DNA of 64,000 bases from Nageia nagi (lineage: Eukaryota > Pinophyta): assembly GCA_050084985.1 (NCBI GenBank), contig JBITNC010000001.1:176576001-176640000 (forward strand), in the 5' to 3' direction. A program made the position numbers and the translations under genes. Shown in pieces: positions 24,870-34,744 of this stretch (its first letter is position 1; every line of letters starts with the position of its first letter). The notes under the pieces were generated by a model, which saw only the letters and a list, made by a program, of their open reading frames with translations, made no database searches and was not told the DNA's origin.

Positions 24870-24950
24870 CAAAAAAATCTTATCAAAAACTCATATGACA
24901 TGAAGTACCTGTATCAAGCAACCAAGCATCTTGCCAATCAGCAAAAGAAG
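24870..24950 (-). pseudogene. copia aspartic protease remnant
   Basis: The minus strand reads DAWLLDTGTSCHMSF, which is the copia protease signature (DTG in place of the common DSG) followed by C-H-M. Flanking protease sequence is fragmented. Confidence 0.75.
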
Positions 24951-25064
24951 TGTTCATCACGGCATCTACGCCAACATTGCACTCAACAATCACAAAATGA
25001 GCGAAATCTACAGCCTTAGCTTTATCAGCATCTTATCTCTCCTAGATCTTTTCCCATGGCGTCC

Positions 25065-25125
25065 AGCAAGTAGCAGCATCATGCACCTTTTAGTTGCATC
25101 GAGTACATTGGAGATTTGAACATTC
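25065..25125 (-). pseudogene. Gag zinc knuckle with a stop
   Basis: The minus strand reads CTRCN, a stop, then KVHDAATC: C-x2-C-x4-H-x4-C with one codon turned into a stop. It lies between gag and protease, where the CCHC knuckle belongs. Confidence 0.7.
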
Positions 25126-25170
25126 TCCTTTTTCACCTCAACCACCTTGATTTCTACCCCCTGCCTTTGG

Positions 25171-25857
25171 AGTTCTTTCATCCTCAACCTCTGTTATCAC
25201 TTTCACCTCGAGACGAATCATAAGATGAATGTTTCCCTTTTTGTGCTACACACATTGTCTCAGAAGAAGAGTCACACATTTTCTTCCAAAAGCCTTTTCA
25301 CATTCCGCAATTTTTCTCAACTAAGGTGTCAAAAGTGAACGCCTTTAGCTGTCCACTTGCTTGCAACGACTCAAGATATGTTGAGTACGTAGGGTAGAGG
25401 GTTTTGATTAATGTTGCAAGGGCAATATCAATTTTGACACCAGTTTTGTGATGTCATGCATGATCGCTTATATTTCTAAAATCAACTTCATAGGATCATA
25501 ATCTGTTAATTGCAGTTCTTTCATCCTCAACCTCTGTTATCACTTTCACCTCGAGACGAATCATAAGATGAATGTTTCCCTTTTTGTGCTCTACACATTG
25601 TCTCAGAAGAAGAGTCACACGTTTTCTTCCAAAAGCCTTTTCACATTCCGCAATTTTTCTCAACTAAGGTGTCAAAAGTGAACGCCTTTAGCTGTCCACT
25701 TGCTTGCAACGACTCAAGATATGTTGAGTACGTAGGGTAGAGGGTTTTGATTAATGTTGCAAGGGCAATATCAATTTTGACACCAGTTGTTGTGATGTCA
25801 TGCATGATCGCCTGTATTTCTAAAATCAACTTCATAGGATCATAATCTGTTAACTGC
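25171..25857. repeat. 343-bp tandem direct duplication inside gag
   Basis: 25171-25513 is repeated as 25514-25857 with a handful of differences (both start AGTTCTTTCATCCTCAACC). The duplication covers the C-terminal part of gag and its linker. The high similarity compared with other duplications in the window suggests that it is more recent. Confidence 0.95.
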
Positions 25858-26201
25858 AAATTGAACAATTTTAATTGAAGTTGTATTAACTCCAATTCAG
25901 AATGAGGTTCATATAGCTCTCGTAATTTCTTCAATGCATTCCAGGCATTATCAATGGAAGAAATGTGCCTATTTACCTTTTCAATAATAGAGGCGGCTAT
26001 CAAAGCATACGCCTTGCAATTTTTCATATTCCATATCGCAAGTTCCTTTGCGTTTGTGGGTTGAGTGGAAGCAGTGTCTCCATCACAAACTCCAGTCCAG
26101 AAGTCATTAAAAATTAGCATGTGCTTAAGTTTCTGATGCCATTCAGACCAATTGTCTTTGCCAGAAAGAATAACGCCGATGATACTTACTAATGAATGCA
26201 T
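25641..26201 (-). pseudogene. copia gag (UBN2 domain)
   Basis: A 186-codon open frame starting at a Met at 26201. It contains SGKDNWSEWHQKLKHMLIFN, AIWNMKNCKAYALIAASIIE, AWNALKKLRELYEPHSELEL, LQLKLFNLQL and VKIDIALATLIKTLYPTYST. This is the standard copia capsid sequence order (NWxxW, the A-W-x-x-L-x-x-x-Y motif, the LIxTLPxxY motif). The frame leaves the conserved sequence inside the tandem duplication at 25514-25857 and stops at 25641. The N-terminal part is the best preserved coding region of this element. Confidence 0.9.
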
Positions 26202-26337
26202 GATAACAATATTCTTGTAACAAAACTTCCAATTATTGTCCTTACCAAAGAAATTTTCAAACCAAAAACACTAAATGCTTTTTATTCAGCAGCTTTCTTT
26301 GTTCATAAACAAACTTTGAACAAGAAAGTATAAAGCA

Positions 26338-26595
26338 TTACATTTGATCATGTGCAGTAAGATCCTGTTCCACTTCCATTTCCTCAATATCATTGGGAAT
26401 AATAAAGACTTCAAGAGGTTGTGCTGCAGGAGTATAAGACTCGGATGACACTTCAATTATCTCGGAAGATGCAACTGTCATAGGATTATTTTCTATCATT
26501 GATTTGTCCTCAGGTTCACTATCACTGATAATAACTAATTCAGGAACATCATCATTATTTGCTTCATTTGTACCAAAAGAAGATTCTTCATACAT
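26338..26595 (-). other. Short acidic ORF upstream of gag
   Basis: 85 codons, rich in Glu, Asp, Ser and Pro (VPELVIISDSEPEDKSMIEN; IEEMEVEQDLTAHDQM). No recognisable domain. It lies 137 bp before the gag start on the same strand. It might be a short leader protein, a fragment of another element or chance. Not assigned. Confidence 0.3.
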
Positions 26596-26599
26596 ATCT

Positions 26600-27097
26600 A
26601 TAGAAAGTTCAAATGAAATCTTATGTTCAACAACATAAGTCCTAATCTACAAAACACCTCTTCAAGACCAAAACGTTCCACATCTTGATCAAAATCTCTT
26701 GGATTTATGGTCGCCAGATACTCTAGGAGTGCATTGTAACAACCTTGTGGATGCATAATATGAACTTCCTTATTTCTCCAAAAAGCTCACAAAATATTTC
26801 AAAAATAATATTATTCCACCAAAAATAAATATTTTAGGGAAAAACTTCAAATTGTATTCCAAAATGTAATAATGACACCCTACAAGTGAAAATAGTGCCT
26901 CAAGAAGATTGGAACTTGTGACCTCCTATGAACAAACCAAGTATCTCTACCAAGACACCACACAACTTTTCTTGTTAATTTAGTGCAACTCCAGTCTTAA
27001 AAAAACCCAAATCTACTCAGATTTGAAAAAATTGCAAACTGGCTGAAATAAATTTTAACCTAGATTTTAGAAATCAAAAAATATTGGTTGATTCAAA
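26600..27097 (-). other. copia leader, non-coding
   Basis: AT-rich. The phrase CAACATAAGTCCT(C)AATCTAC near 26630 is shared with the 3' LTR at about 21505. No gene seen. Confidence 0.4.
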
Positions 27098-28221
27098 CAT
27101 GTACAACAACATCAAGACTAAGTTTATCATCCTTTTAATTCTACAAATGCACTTAATCGCACCTTCTTTGGGAACAAAACATTGAAACACCTAGCAAATA
27201 TTTTTAAAAACATAGAACAACTCTGTCAACGCCTTGCGCTTTGTGCCCTCTCGTACGTTTCTGAAATCAAAATCACACCTCCACCACAGAGATCACACCT
27301 CCACGCTGTCAGGTTTCAAAGGGAGGCTTTTTTTTCAAAACGTCAAACAACATCGGGTCAAATCTCCACAACTTTAGATCCAATGATAATGTCGAGTCAA
27401 ATACCAATCATGTCAGGCCAAATACAAATATTTCACAACATCAGGCAGGTCAAAAAAGTAGAATATCACCCCTAGCACTTCATGATTGGCAATATTCAAA
27501 TCTACTCGCACTCTCTCATGCCCTCTATCATGTCACTACAAACGCCTCTCGCGCTCTGGCAAAACGTCACATCAGGCAATTTTCAAAGGGAGTCCAACAA
27601 AAACACAGAACGTCAAATCCAAGTTAGAATACTCTTCACGTCTGGCACGTACGTTTCTCACATGTACAACAACGTCAGGACTAAATTTATTATCCTTTTA
27701 ATTCTGCAAATGCACTTAATCGCACCTTCTTTGGGAACTAATCATTGAAACACCCAGCAAATATTTTTAAAATCATAGAACAACTTTGTCAGCGCCTTGC
27801 ACTTCACACCCTCTCATACATTTCTAAAGTCAAAATCATGCCTCCACCACAAAGATCACACCTCCACGTTGTCAGGTTTCAAAGGGAGGCTTGTTTTTCA
27901 AAACGTCAAACAACATTTAGTCAAATCTCCACAACTTTAGATCCAATGATAACTTCAGGTTAGGCAGCAATCATGTTAGGCCAAATACAAATATTTCACA
28001 ACGTCAAGCAAGTCAAACAAGTGGAATATCACCCCTAGCGCTTCACGACAAGTAGTATTCAAATCTACTCGCACTCTCTCACGCCCTCTGTCACCTCATT
28101 GCAACCGCCTCACACCTCTCACACTCTAGCAGAACATCACATCAGGTAATTTTCAAAGGGAGTCCAACAAAAACACAAAACTTAGGTCCACATTAGAATA
28201 ATCTTCACGTTTGACGCCTAC
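27098..28221. repeat. 562-bp tandem direct duplication in the copia leader
   Basis: 27098-27659 and 27660-28221 are two diverged copies (both start ACATGTACAACAACRTCARGACTAA, or a decayed form of it). They lie between the primer site and gag. Both copies hold several CGTCA words (TGACG on the element's sense strand), the core of bZIP-type binding sites, for example near 27338, 27564, 27609, 27671, 27901 and 27999. Confidence 0.9.
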
Positions 28222-28360
28222 ATTTCTCACAATCTTACAACAGAATTTGCCCTTTGCACTTACTCGTAGTTTCACAATTTTTCTCTCAAATGGCAATGCA
28301 GATCTCAAACAAACTCTACACACACCCTAAGTACGGATTAAGCATGGAGTTTCTTACATG

Positions 28361-28372
28361 GCTCTGATACCA
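28361..28372 (-). other. Primer-binding site, tRNA-iMet type
   Basis: On the minus strand the 5' LTR ends TTTGACA, followed by G and then TGGTATCAGAGC. Confidence 0.9.
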
Positions 28373-28373
28373 C

Positions 28374-28571
28374 TGTCAAATCGAACTCCATGTTTATATA
28401 TCAAAAGAGAGAATACATATCTTACATTCGAGAGTCTTATTTAAAGCTATGGATGGAGAGGTCATACAAACCAACTCCCAAACTACCTATGGAATTAATA
28501 TTTCCATTACATCAAATATAAATCTATCTAACTATTACAACACAACCCCTATTAGATTAGTGTTGTTAAAA
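28374..28571 (-). repeat. 5' LTR of the copia element
   Basis: 198 bp; shares the passage from CAACTCCCAAACTAC to GATTAGTGTTGTTAA with the 3' LTR. The terminal base pair is mutated (TTAAAA where the other LTR has TTAACA). Confidence 0.8.
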
Positions 28572-30004
28572 AATTGAACGTCCATCTCCAAGGTAGGATA
28601 TGAACTAAGTTGCATGCAAAAACCATACACTGACAATACTACAAATACAAACTGAAATACCATTGCAAACACTGGAAACCACACTGAAAATCTCATTGAT
28701 GTAATGCTGCAAATCTGAATATCTTGAAGTCCAAATGTAGATTTTAGATAAATCCACTACTACCAATTTAATAGCAAAGGCACATCTCCTAAACCATCAA
28801 ACCGGGTCTTCAACTAAACAGGGGCACATCTCCTAAATTCAGCCAAAGAGGAGACAAGGTTTTCAGCCCAAACTCTCAATGATCAAATATAATATCAAAA
28901 TAACATAACCCCAAAATGGATGCTCCACTCATATATATAGACTACATGTTCTATTTCTTTGTTGAGTGCTTAGGTTACTTTTTTACAATTTGAAACACAC
29001 TCACAACTTAAAAATATAATATTATGTCTCCTAACACATAAAGAATACAGATGTCCCCCTTTCACCATTAAAACTAAGTTACTGATTCTAATTCCAATTC
29101 TGGTTTGGGTTCGACGATTCGATACGCCGGTTCGGTTAAATTTTTTTTTGGGGGGGTTCGATTCGTTTTGATTCGTCCATACAAAATGTAAAATCATAAA
29201 TTTTTATATATGTGCAACCTAAAAGCATGAAATTAAGATTAGAGTATCACATAGCATCATATAAACAACAAAACCATAAATTTGAATGTCATTTAAAACA
29301 TTATACATGCATGATAAATACTAAATATTCATCGTTCAAACTTAAAGTTCAATATTAAAATAATAATATCAAGTTCAACGACTAGTTTAATCATCAAGTA
29401 GATTTTCTAAATCAACAATCTCATCATCATCATTGACATTAGATGATGTAGGAATATTAGATGAACCACAATCAGTGCAAATGAGTAGAAATATTAGATG
29501 ATCTTCTTGGCAGGTAATGAACACTTGCAAATGAGTAGGAATGGCAATATAATCCTTGTAGAAGCTTCAAGGATCAGTCTTCAACTTCCTTTGTTGATCC
29601 AACAAGAAAAAACCAATGCTCAGCCTCTTGGAATAAAAGTTGTTTGCGAGTGAATGAACAAGAATGAAGTAGTTTAGAGGTTTCATGTGCTTTAGAGGTA
29701 ACTTTTAGGGTTTACAAGGTGGAATTGGTCAAAGTCAAATAAAAAACATTAAAAAGTGCAAAATATCTCCTTTTCCTCCTTGGGTTCTATATGGGTTCTC
29801 TTTGGGTTCTCCTGAGGCAAACCGGGGAGGATTTTTTCGAACATGAACCCGAACCCGGGGCGAACCGAACCTGAACCCAAACCTGGGGCGAACCGAACCT
29901 GAACCCGAACCCGAGGCGAACCCGGTAACTTAGCATGAAAACATAAACATAAAATGTGCAAAAGTGAAGGGGTGCCAAACAAATGTCAAAATGGGGACAT
30001 TACA
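28572..30004. other. Unassigned AT-rich DNA with GC-rich islands
   Basis: No gene recognised. 29090-29190 is unusually CpG-rich and ends in a T/G homopolymer run. 29385-29520 carries an imperfect 60-bp duplication (AAATGAGTAG...) and a minus-strand Asp/Glu-rich open end (SNVNDDDEIVDLENLLDD) that could be the tail of a transposase, but nothing else supports that. A TATATATAG box lies at about 28932 (minus or plus). Confidence 0.3.
29839..29922. repeat. 28-bp x 3 GC-rich minisatellite
   Basis: Three back-to-back units of the form GAACCTGAACCCGAACCC followed by GGGGCGAACC, in otherwise AT-rich DNA. Confidence 0.9.
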
Positions 30005-32830
30005 CAATTGTTTTGATAAAATGCTCTATTCAATCAATCAAGTCCATAAGATTTATCTTTTACAAGCGAAAACAGCACTGCATTGAGTTTCTCAAGTGTC
30101 ATTGGAGCCATAAGGATCTAATTTTCTTCATCAATAATGAGGGACGATATTCCATTCAATAGATTCTTGTCAAAGGTTTAACATATTCCTGTTCTAGAAT
30201 TCCTTGAAAGGAAGCTAATGCTTCTATCATAATAGATCTCAATCCTTAAGCAAAAGGCAATTTGACCCTTTTATTCTATTGATTCTATTCATTGGCCTCT
30301 TAGTAATGACTGTTCTTTGGAAAATTTTGGTACTTTTAACCCCTTCTTTCAACCAAATCTATCTTGACTTATGTGTATAATTGTTTTCTTCACATCCTAA
30401 GATTTATGGCATTTGTACAATAATTCTTTTTTTTGTGGATTTTGATATCTGAAAAGGATGACTTATATTTTGAGCTTGATCCCAAGATGTTATGGTACTC
30501 ACTAAGTAACTCTTTTTTGTGGATTTTGATATATCAAAAGGGTGACATATTTTGAACTTAGACCTAGTTTAGGAGTTCTTTTATTTCTTCCTTTTATCAA
30601 AGATGTTTTTGAAGGTACTTCAATTCCATTACTTTAGATTCAGTTTTGTGTTTTCAATCTATTGTTCCACATTATATAGTCCTCAATTCTCACACCAAGC
30701 TTGCTCAATAATCTTTGGGTATTGTGGGTTTATTTCTCATATTTGCACATAAGCCAATGGTTTGCGTTTTATTCTAGTGACAGTGGTTACCCTTGCCACG
30801 AACTTGAATCCCACCAATCATTTGACATAAAACATCTATCCAATTTCTCAACAATAAGCAGCTAACCCAACTATTCGTTTGTCCAAATGAAATTCTCATA
30901 TTCAAATAACACATCCCACGAGTTATGTTCTTGAATGAAATTATCGAAATCAATCATGCCTTGTGTTAGCATATACTGACCACCATATTTCTCAGAGAGA
31001 TTTTTGCTTGTATTGAAATCTCCTATGATCATGATTTTGTGATTGGGATCACAATTTGTAATAAATGATTTCCATAATTTCGCTCTAGTTCCTTGATTGT
31101 TTGACCCATACACATAAATTAAAATAAAAGCAAATTTTGAAGAATAGAATTGGACCTTACCCACAATCTAATATCTACCCTTAAAAATAAGGGAGCATTC
31201 TATCCTAGATGGGTTCCAATAGGTGATCAGGCTGCCTAAAGCTCCTGTTTCATCCACTGCAGTCCATATTGAGCCAACAAAATTCTAAATTGCTTCACCC
31301 ACCATATTTGATTCTTGAAAAAATAGTGGTTTTGGATATTCCTTGAAGTAGAGTTCCTCCAAGCATCTATGCTTAGTTAGAGCATTAATGAACTGTATAC
31401 TCCAAAAGAGGACAATCATTTATTAGCCTCAGAAGGAAGATTTTCATCTGTTTTTTCTCCCTTTTGCATGTGTTGTTACCCCACCCAGCAAGGCCATCAA
31501 ATTTGATTGAGTCCCTTCCTTGAAATTGGCCCTTGTTTCCTTTGCTTTTATCTGAGACATGCATGGTCTTCTCTTATGGTTTTTCCACTATTGGGAACTG
31601 TCATTATGGTTCTATTTCTGAGAATTCTTTCAAATTCCATTTCTGATTAAGATTATTGTTGATACTCTTCTAGATTCTCTTTAACTTTTTGTTTGCTCCC
31701 AGTCTCCAACTCCTCTTGTCTTGAAGAGGACGAATTTGCAATCGTTCCTCAAATATTTACTAACTTGTCCTGTTTCTTATGCATAGAAAAAGACAATTGG
31801 ACAAAATTCAATTCTTCACTTCCTCAAGAAGAATGAGAATTCTTCTGTTTAGGCTTCTTTCAAGCACCAGCTCTTCCTGAGAACGACTTTGACGACATTC
31901 TGATCATGTAATTGTTTTTTCTCAGATTCCTCTCCTTCACTTAAATCACCTTCCTCTGAATTGGATAACAACCTATGTTGATTATTACCAGTGCTGCTCA
32001 TTCCATTGACCAGTCTCCAAGTCATCATCCAAACCTTTGTCAGTTAGGCAGACTTCTTGGCTCAATGAATCCATCATCTGTTTTAGGATCTTTCCTCTTA
32101 TTTTATCTCGTGTTCTCCTGATGTGTCTCCATCAAACTCTAATCTAAGCAATTTCTGTTAAGGTGTCCAACCTCGTGACATTTTCTGCATCTTAAGGAGA
32201 TATTCACATAATCAATAATTTGGTTCTAATCTCTCTTACCATACTTCAAAAACATATATTCAGGTAATGGTGAGTTGAAATCTAGCATCACATAGACCGT
32301 ACTCGTAGCCTAGATTGCTAGAGATCTTGCTTGAGTTGTTCCTGAAATTGATATGAATTTCCTAGTTTGTTGTCAATTGGTTTTAACATAGATTGTTCTG
32401 GACCTATAGCTCTATTGGTAGACCATACATACTGTCCAAAATTGGAGCAATTGAAGAGTTTGGCATCGTTTGGAATGAAAGCCTCAGCCAAGGAAAAAGA
32501 CAAAGTCGAATTCTGCCCATAATCCATAGGCCACTAAGAAAAGATATGTTCCTTTCTAATAATGTGCAAAATAATCAGAAGAAAAAAATCTTTTAACTAT
32601 GAAACAAAATACTTGTTTATGAGGATAGCTTCCATTTCATATTTATCCACCTTCTTAAAGTGGTGGCACCGGACGAGACTACATTAATTTACAGATTAAG
32701 ACACTATTTTTCAGAAGCTCTGGTCTTCGATTCGCTTAGTCCAATCTGATCTCAACTGTTGGTGGAGGAACATTCTGAAAGTGAGCCAAATCTATTCGAG
32801 AAATTGGATTTACACAAGCTGCAGCTAATC
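30005..32830 (-). mobile_element. LINE (L1-type) remnant: ORF1, endonuclease, start of RT
   Basis: Non-LTR retrotransposon on the minus strand. ORF1 is at about 32830-32130, with the DUF4283-like part (SPLPEYMFLKYGKRD, one stop) leading to a zinc knuckle CRKCHEVGHLNRNC (C-x2-C-x4-H-x4-C, about 32150-32200). ORF2 endonuclease: 31164-30871 reads VYGSNNQGTRAKLWKSFI and the catalytic-type IMIIGDFNTSKNLSEKYGG, then WTNE and IVEKLDRCFMSNDWWD (about 30800). The linker and the first RT blocks follow, with stops (LLNGISSLIIDEEN and ILMAPMTLEKLNAVLFSLVK, about 30040-30160). It stops at 30004, so most of RT is missing, which is unusual because LINEs normally lose their 5' end. A later deletion or insertion is the likely cause. 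Confidence 0.85.
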
Positions 32831-33470
32831 CTCTAAACATCACACTTTTGCACTATGCTTTGCCCTCTGCTCTTTCCACTTCTTACTACCAAATTCGGTT
32901 CCCCTTCTTTTCCTACCGCTTTTTTTTTCCTGTCTTTTTTTTTTAAGCCTTTTACCTATAGAAGTTACAACAATTAAACTTTTTTAAAAACCTTTTTCTT
33001 GTCTCGTTATTTGTCTGAATCTTTCTTTCTTTAACTTTTTCTTTTCTTAAAGGATAAAAGTTACAAAGATTTAACTCAAGACCTGCAGTAATCCTACACC
33101 TGCTGGCTAATTTGGGACCCAATGACCAACAGTAAAATAAAATACATCTAACTTTTTAAAACCCGTGCATTTCCTTAAGCAGCCATTTTCGTACCCCCTA
33201 CAGTTTCCATTGGCAAATAAGAACAAAGAAAAACTGTGCTACTGCAAATTCCATATGAACTTAATCAAAACTATTCCCTCTTAAACCTTATATTTAACAT
33301 TACGATCATCCGACTCACAACTGTGCATTCATAAATTTACACATCAAATCAATCTGTTAACACAAACAAAATCTGTAAAAACATACCTAACAATTTAACT
33401 AACCTAAAGTAAACAAACCCTTGAATAATTAAATAGTTGTATGTGCAAACAATTGAAGCAAAAACTAGTG
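32831..33470. other. AT-rich spacer with T tracts
   Basis: No gene seen. Contains T-runs at about 32923-32945 and a C/T-rich stretch to 33060. Confidence 0.4.
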
Positions 33471-33706
33471 CACAACTTACATAATCTAAATGAAGGGCAA
33501 GCAGTTTGCCAATGCAAACCACACCAGAGGAAGCTTTGAAGCCTTCTGTGTGTAGGACCTTCCAGAAGTTTCTTTGCAAGTGATTCAGAATATACCATGA
33601 AAAAAGAGAAGCTTAGTAGAATATAGATGGTGGGAATTGCAGGGCTGCAAGTCACGGCTGATGTGTGAGATAATGTGGGGTCCCATTTGCACGATAAGAA
33701 CCACAA
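33470..33706 (-). other. Possible 5' exon with strong splice donor
   Basis: On the minus strand, sequence from about 33706 has the look of an mRNA 5' end and reads on to a perfect donor, ATTAT/GTAAGT (about 33482). A frame reading HLQRNFWKVLHTEGFKASSG then VVCIGKLLALHLDY is open up to the donor; another open frame starts with a Met (MVYSESLAKKLLEGPTHRRL). Upstream (33770-33790) is a TATTTTATAATT-type box. No partner exon was identified. It could be a host-gene first exon, a non-coding RNA exon or chance. Confidence 0.3.
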
Positions 33707-33985
33707 TTTAGTCCACGCGCACTAAAATTCGATACTAACAAATGCGGCGTATCCTGTCACGTGCCAGTTACCGCTCGGATATTTTATAATTGACTGCTTT
33801 TGATAAAAGTGCATATCGTGATATAAAAGAGGCGAACATTTTTACGTACTTTCACGGAGATGACCAACGTATGAATAATAATAATTTTTTTGTAAATTAT
33901 AATCACTTTAGGTGATTTTAGTAATTTCATGTTACGTAAAATTTAAAGAAAATTATGAATCAATTAATTTAGATATCTTAAATAT

Positions 33986-34261
33986 ATAGAGGTATCAATT
34001 TGTTTTGTTGAAGTTTGTATCTTGATATAGGGTATCATTAACTTTTATGCTTAGAGTCTGATCGAAGGGCATCAACATCATCAAAATCCATTAGGGGTAC
34101 GATCTTCACCTTATCCGCATCTACCATCAACTCGATAGGATTTTAGGTGTATTTCAACTTTTAAAGGCATAGAGTTTTGAACCTAGGCCTCCTGTATTCG
34201 AGAGCTTTGAACTACCCACCTCTCCAACTCCCTTATATGCAATTCATAGAGGTATCAATTT
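33986..34261 (-). mobile_element. SINE-like insertion with 16-bp target duplication
   Basis: The 16-bp word ATAGAGGTATCAATTT occurs exactly at 33986-34001 and 34246-34261, and encloses 244 bp. Read on the minus strand, the insert begins with a region that has a box-B-like GGTTCAAAACT (34173-34183) about 30 bp after a box-A-like GGGTAGTTCAAAG (about 34204-34218), the spacing of a tRNA-type Pol III promoter, and it ends in an A-rich CAACAAAAC. Long perfect duplications of this size are typical of LINE-mobilised SINEs, not LTR elements. The box matches are weak, so the tRNA origin is inferred. Confidence 0.65.
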
Positions 34262-34744
34262 TAAAGCATTTATCTTAACTATCTTTATATCTTATATAAA
34301 TATTATTAAATAAATTTTAAAAAATAAAATATAAATAAAGATGCAACAAATATCATACAAAGATATTATTTATAAAAAATATCATATAATAATAGTTAAA
34401 TACAAAATAATAATTAAATATAAAAAAAGAGTTGTGAATTAATTTCAACCATTAGATTATTGTTATGTTGCACACATTTGGGTTTTTCGCATCCCTTTGT
34501 CTTTCATTATAGAATATCTTTCGATGTTAATGAATGATGTTTTTTAATCTTTCTTTAAATTTAATGGTTTACGAGATCTATTAAAACTTATCTAAAGATA
34601 AATATATATAGTATTTATGTATTCAGATTATTCATAATAAAATTATCGAGTTTGTTTTCAAGATTGTAAATACAAATATTATTGTAGGTTTGTGTAATAT
34701 CCTTAAGATATTCTCATGCAAATATTAACCAAAAAAATAATTCA
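34262..34744. other. AT-rich spacer
   Basis: Very AT-rich (TAAATAAA, ATATAAAA runs), no coding signal. Confidence 0.5.

Larger units (their letters stand above)
21480..28571 (-). mobile_element. Nearly full-length Ty1/copia retrotransposon
   Basis: A 7.1-kb minus-strand element with short LTRs, a primer site, a polypurine tract and domains in copia order: gag, protease, integrase, reverse transcriptase, RNase H. It is inactive: it carries many stops and frameshifts, a 343-bp tandem duplication at the gag end, a stop inside the zinc knuckle and a changed RT active site. The 5' leader contains a 562-bp tandem duplication. No clear target-site duplication was found (AGTCC on the left, AAATT on the right), so one end may have been altered. 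The sublineage is not determined. Confidence 0.9.

Noticed and set aside
29385-29720. hAT transposase C-terminus
   Set aside because: An acidic tail alone is not enough; no dimerisation-domain motif was found.
34173-34218. tRNA gene
   Set aside because: Box-like words only; no cloverleaf can be folded by eye. Treated as a SINE promoter.
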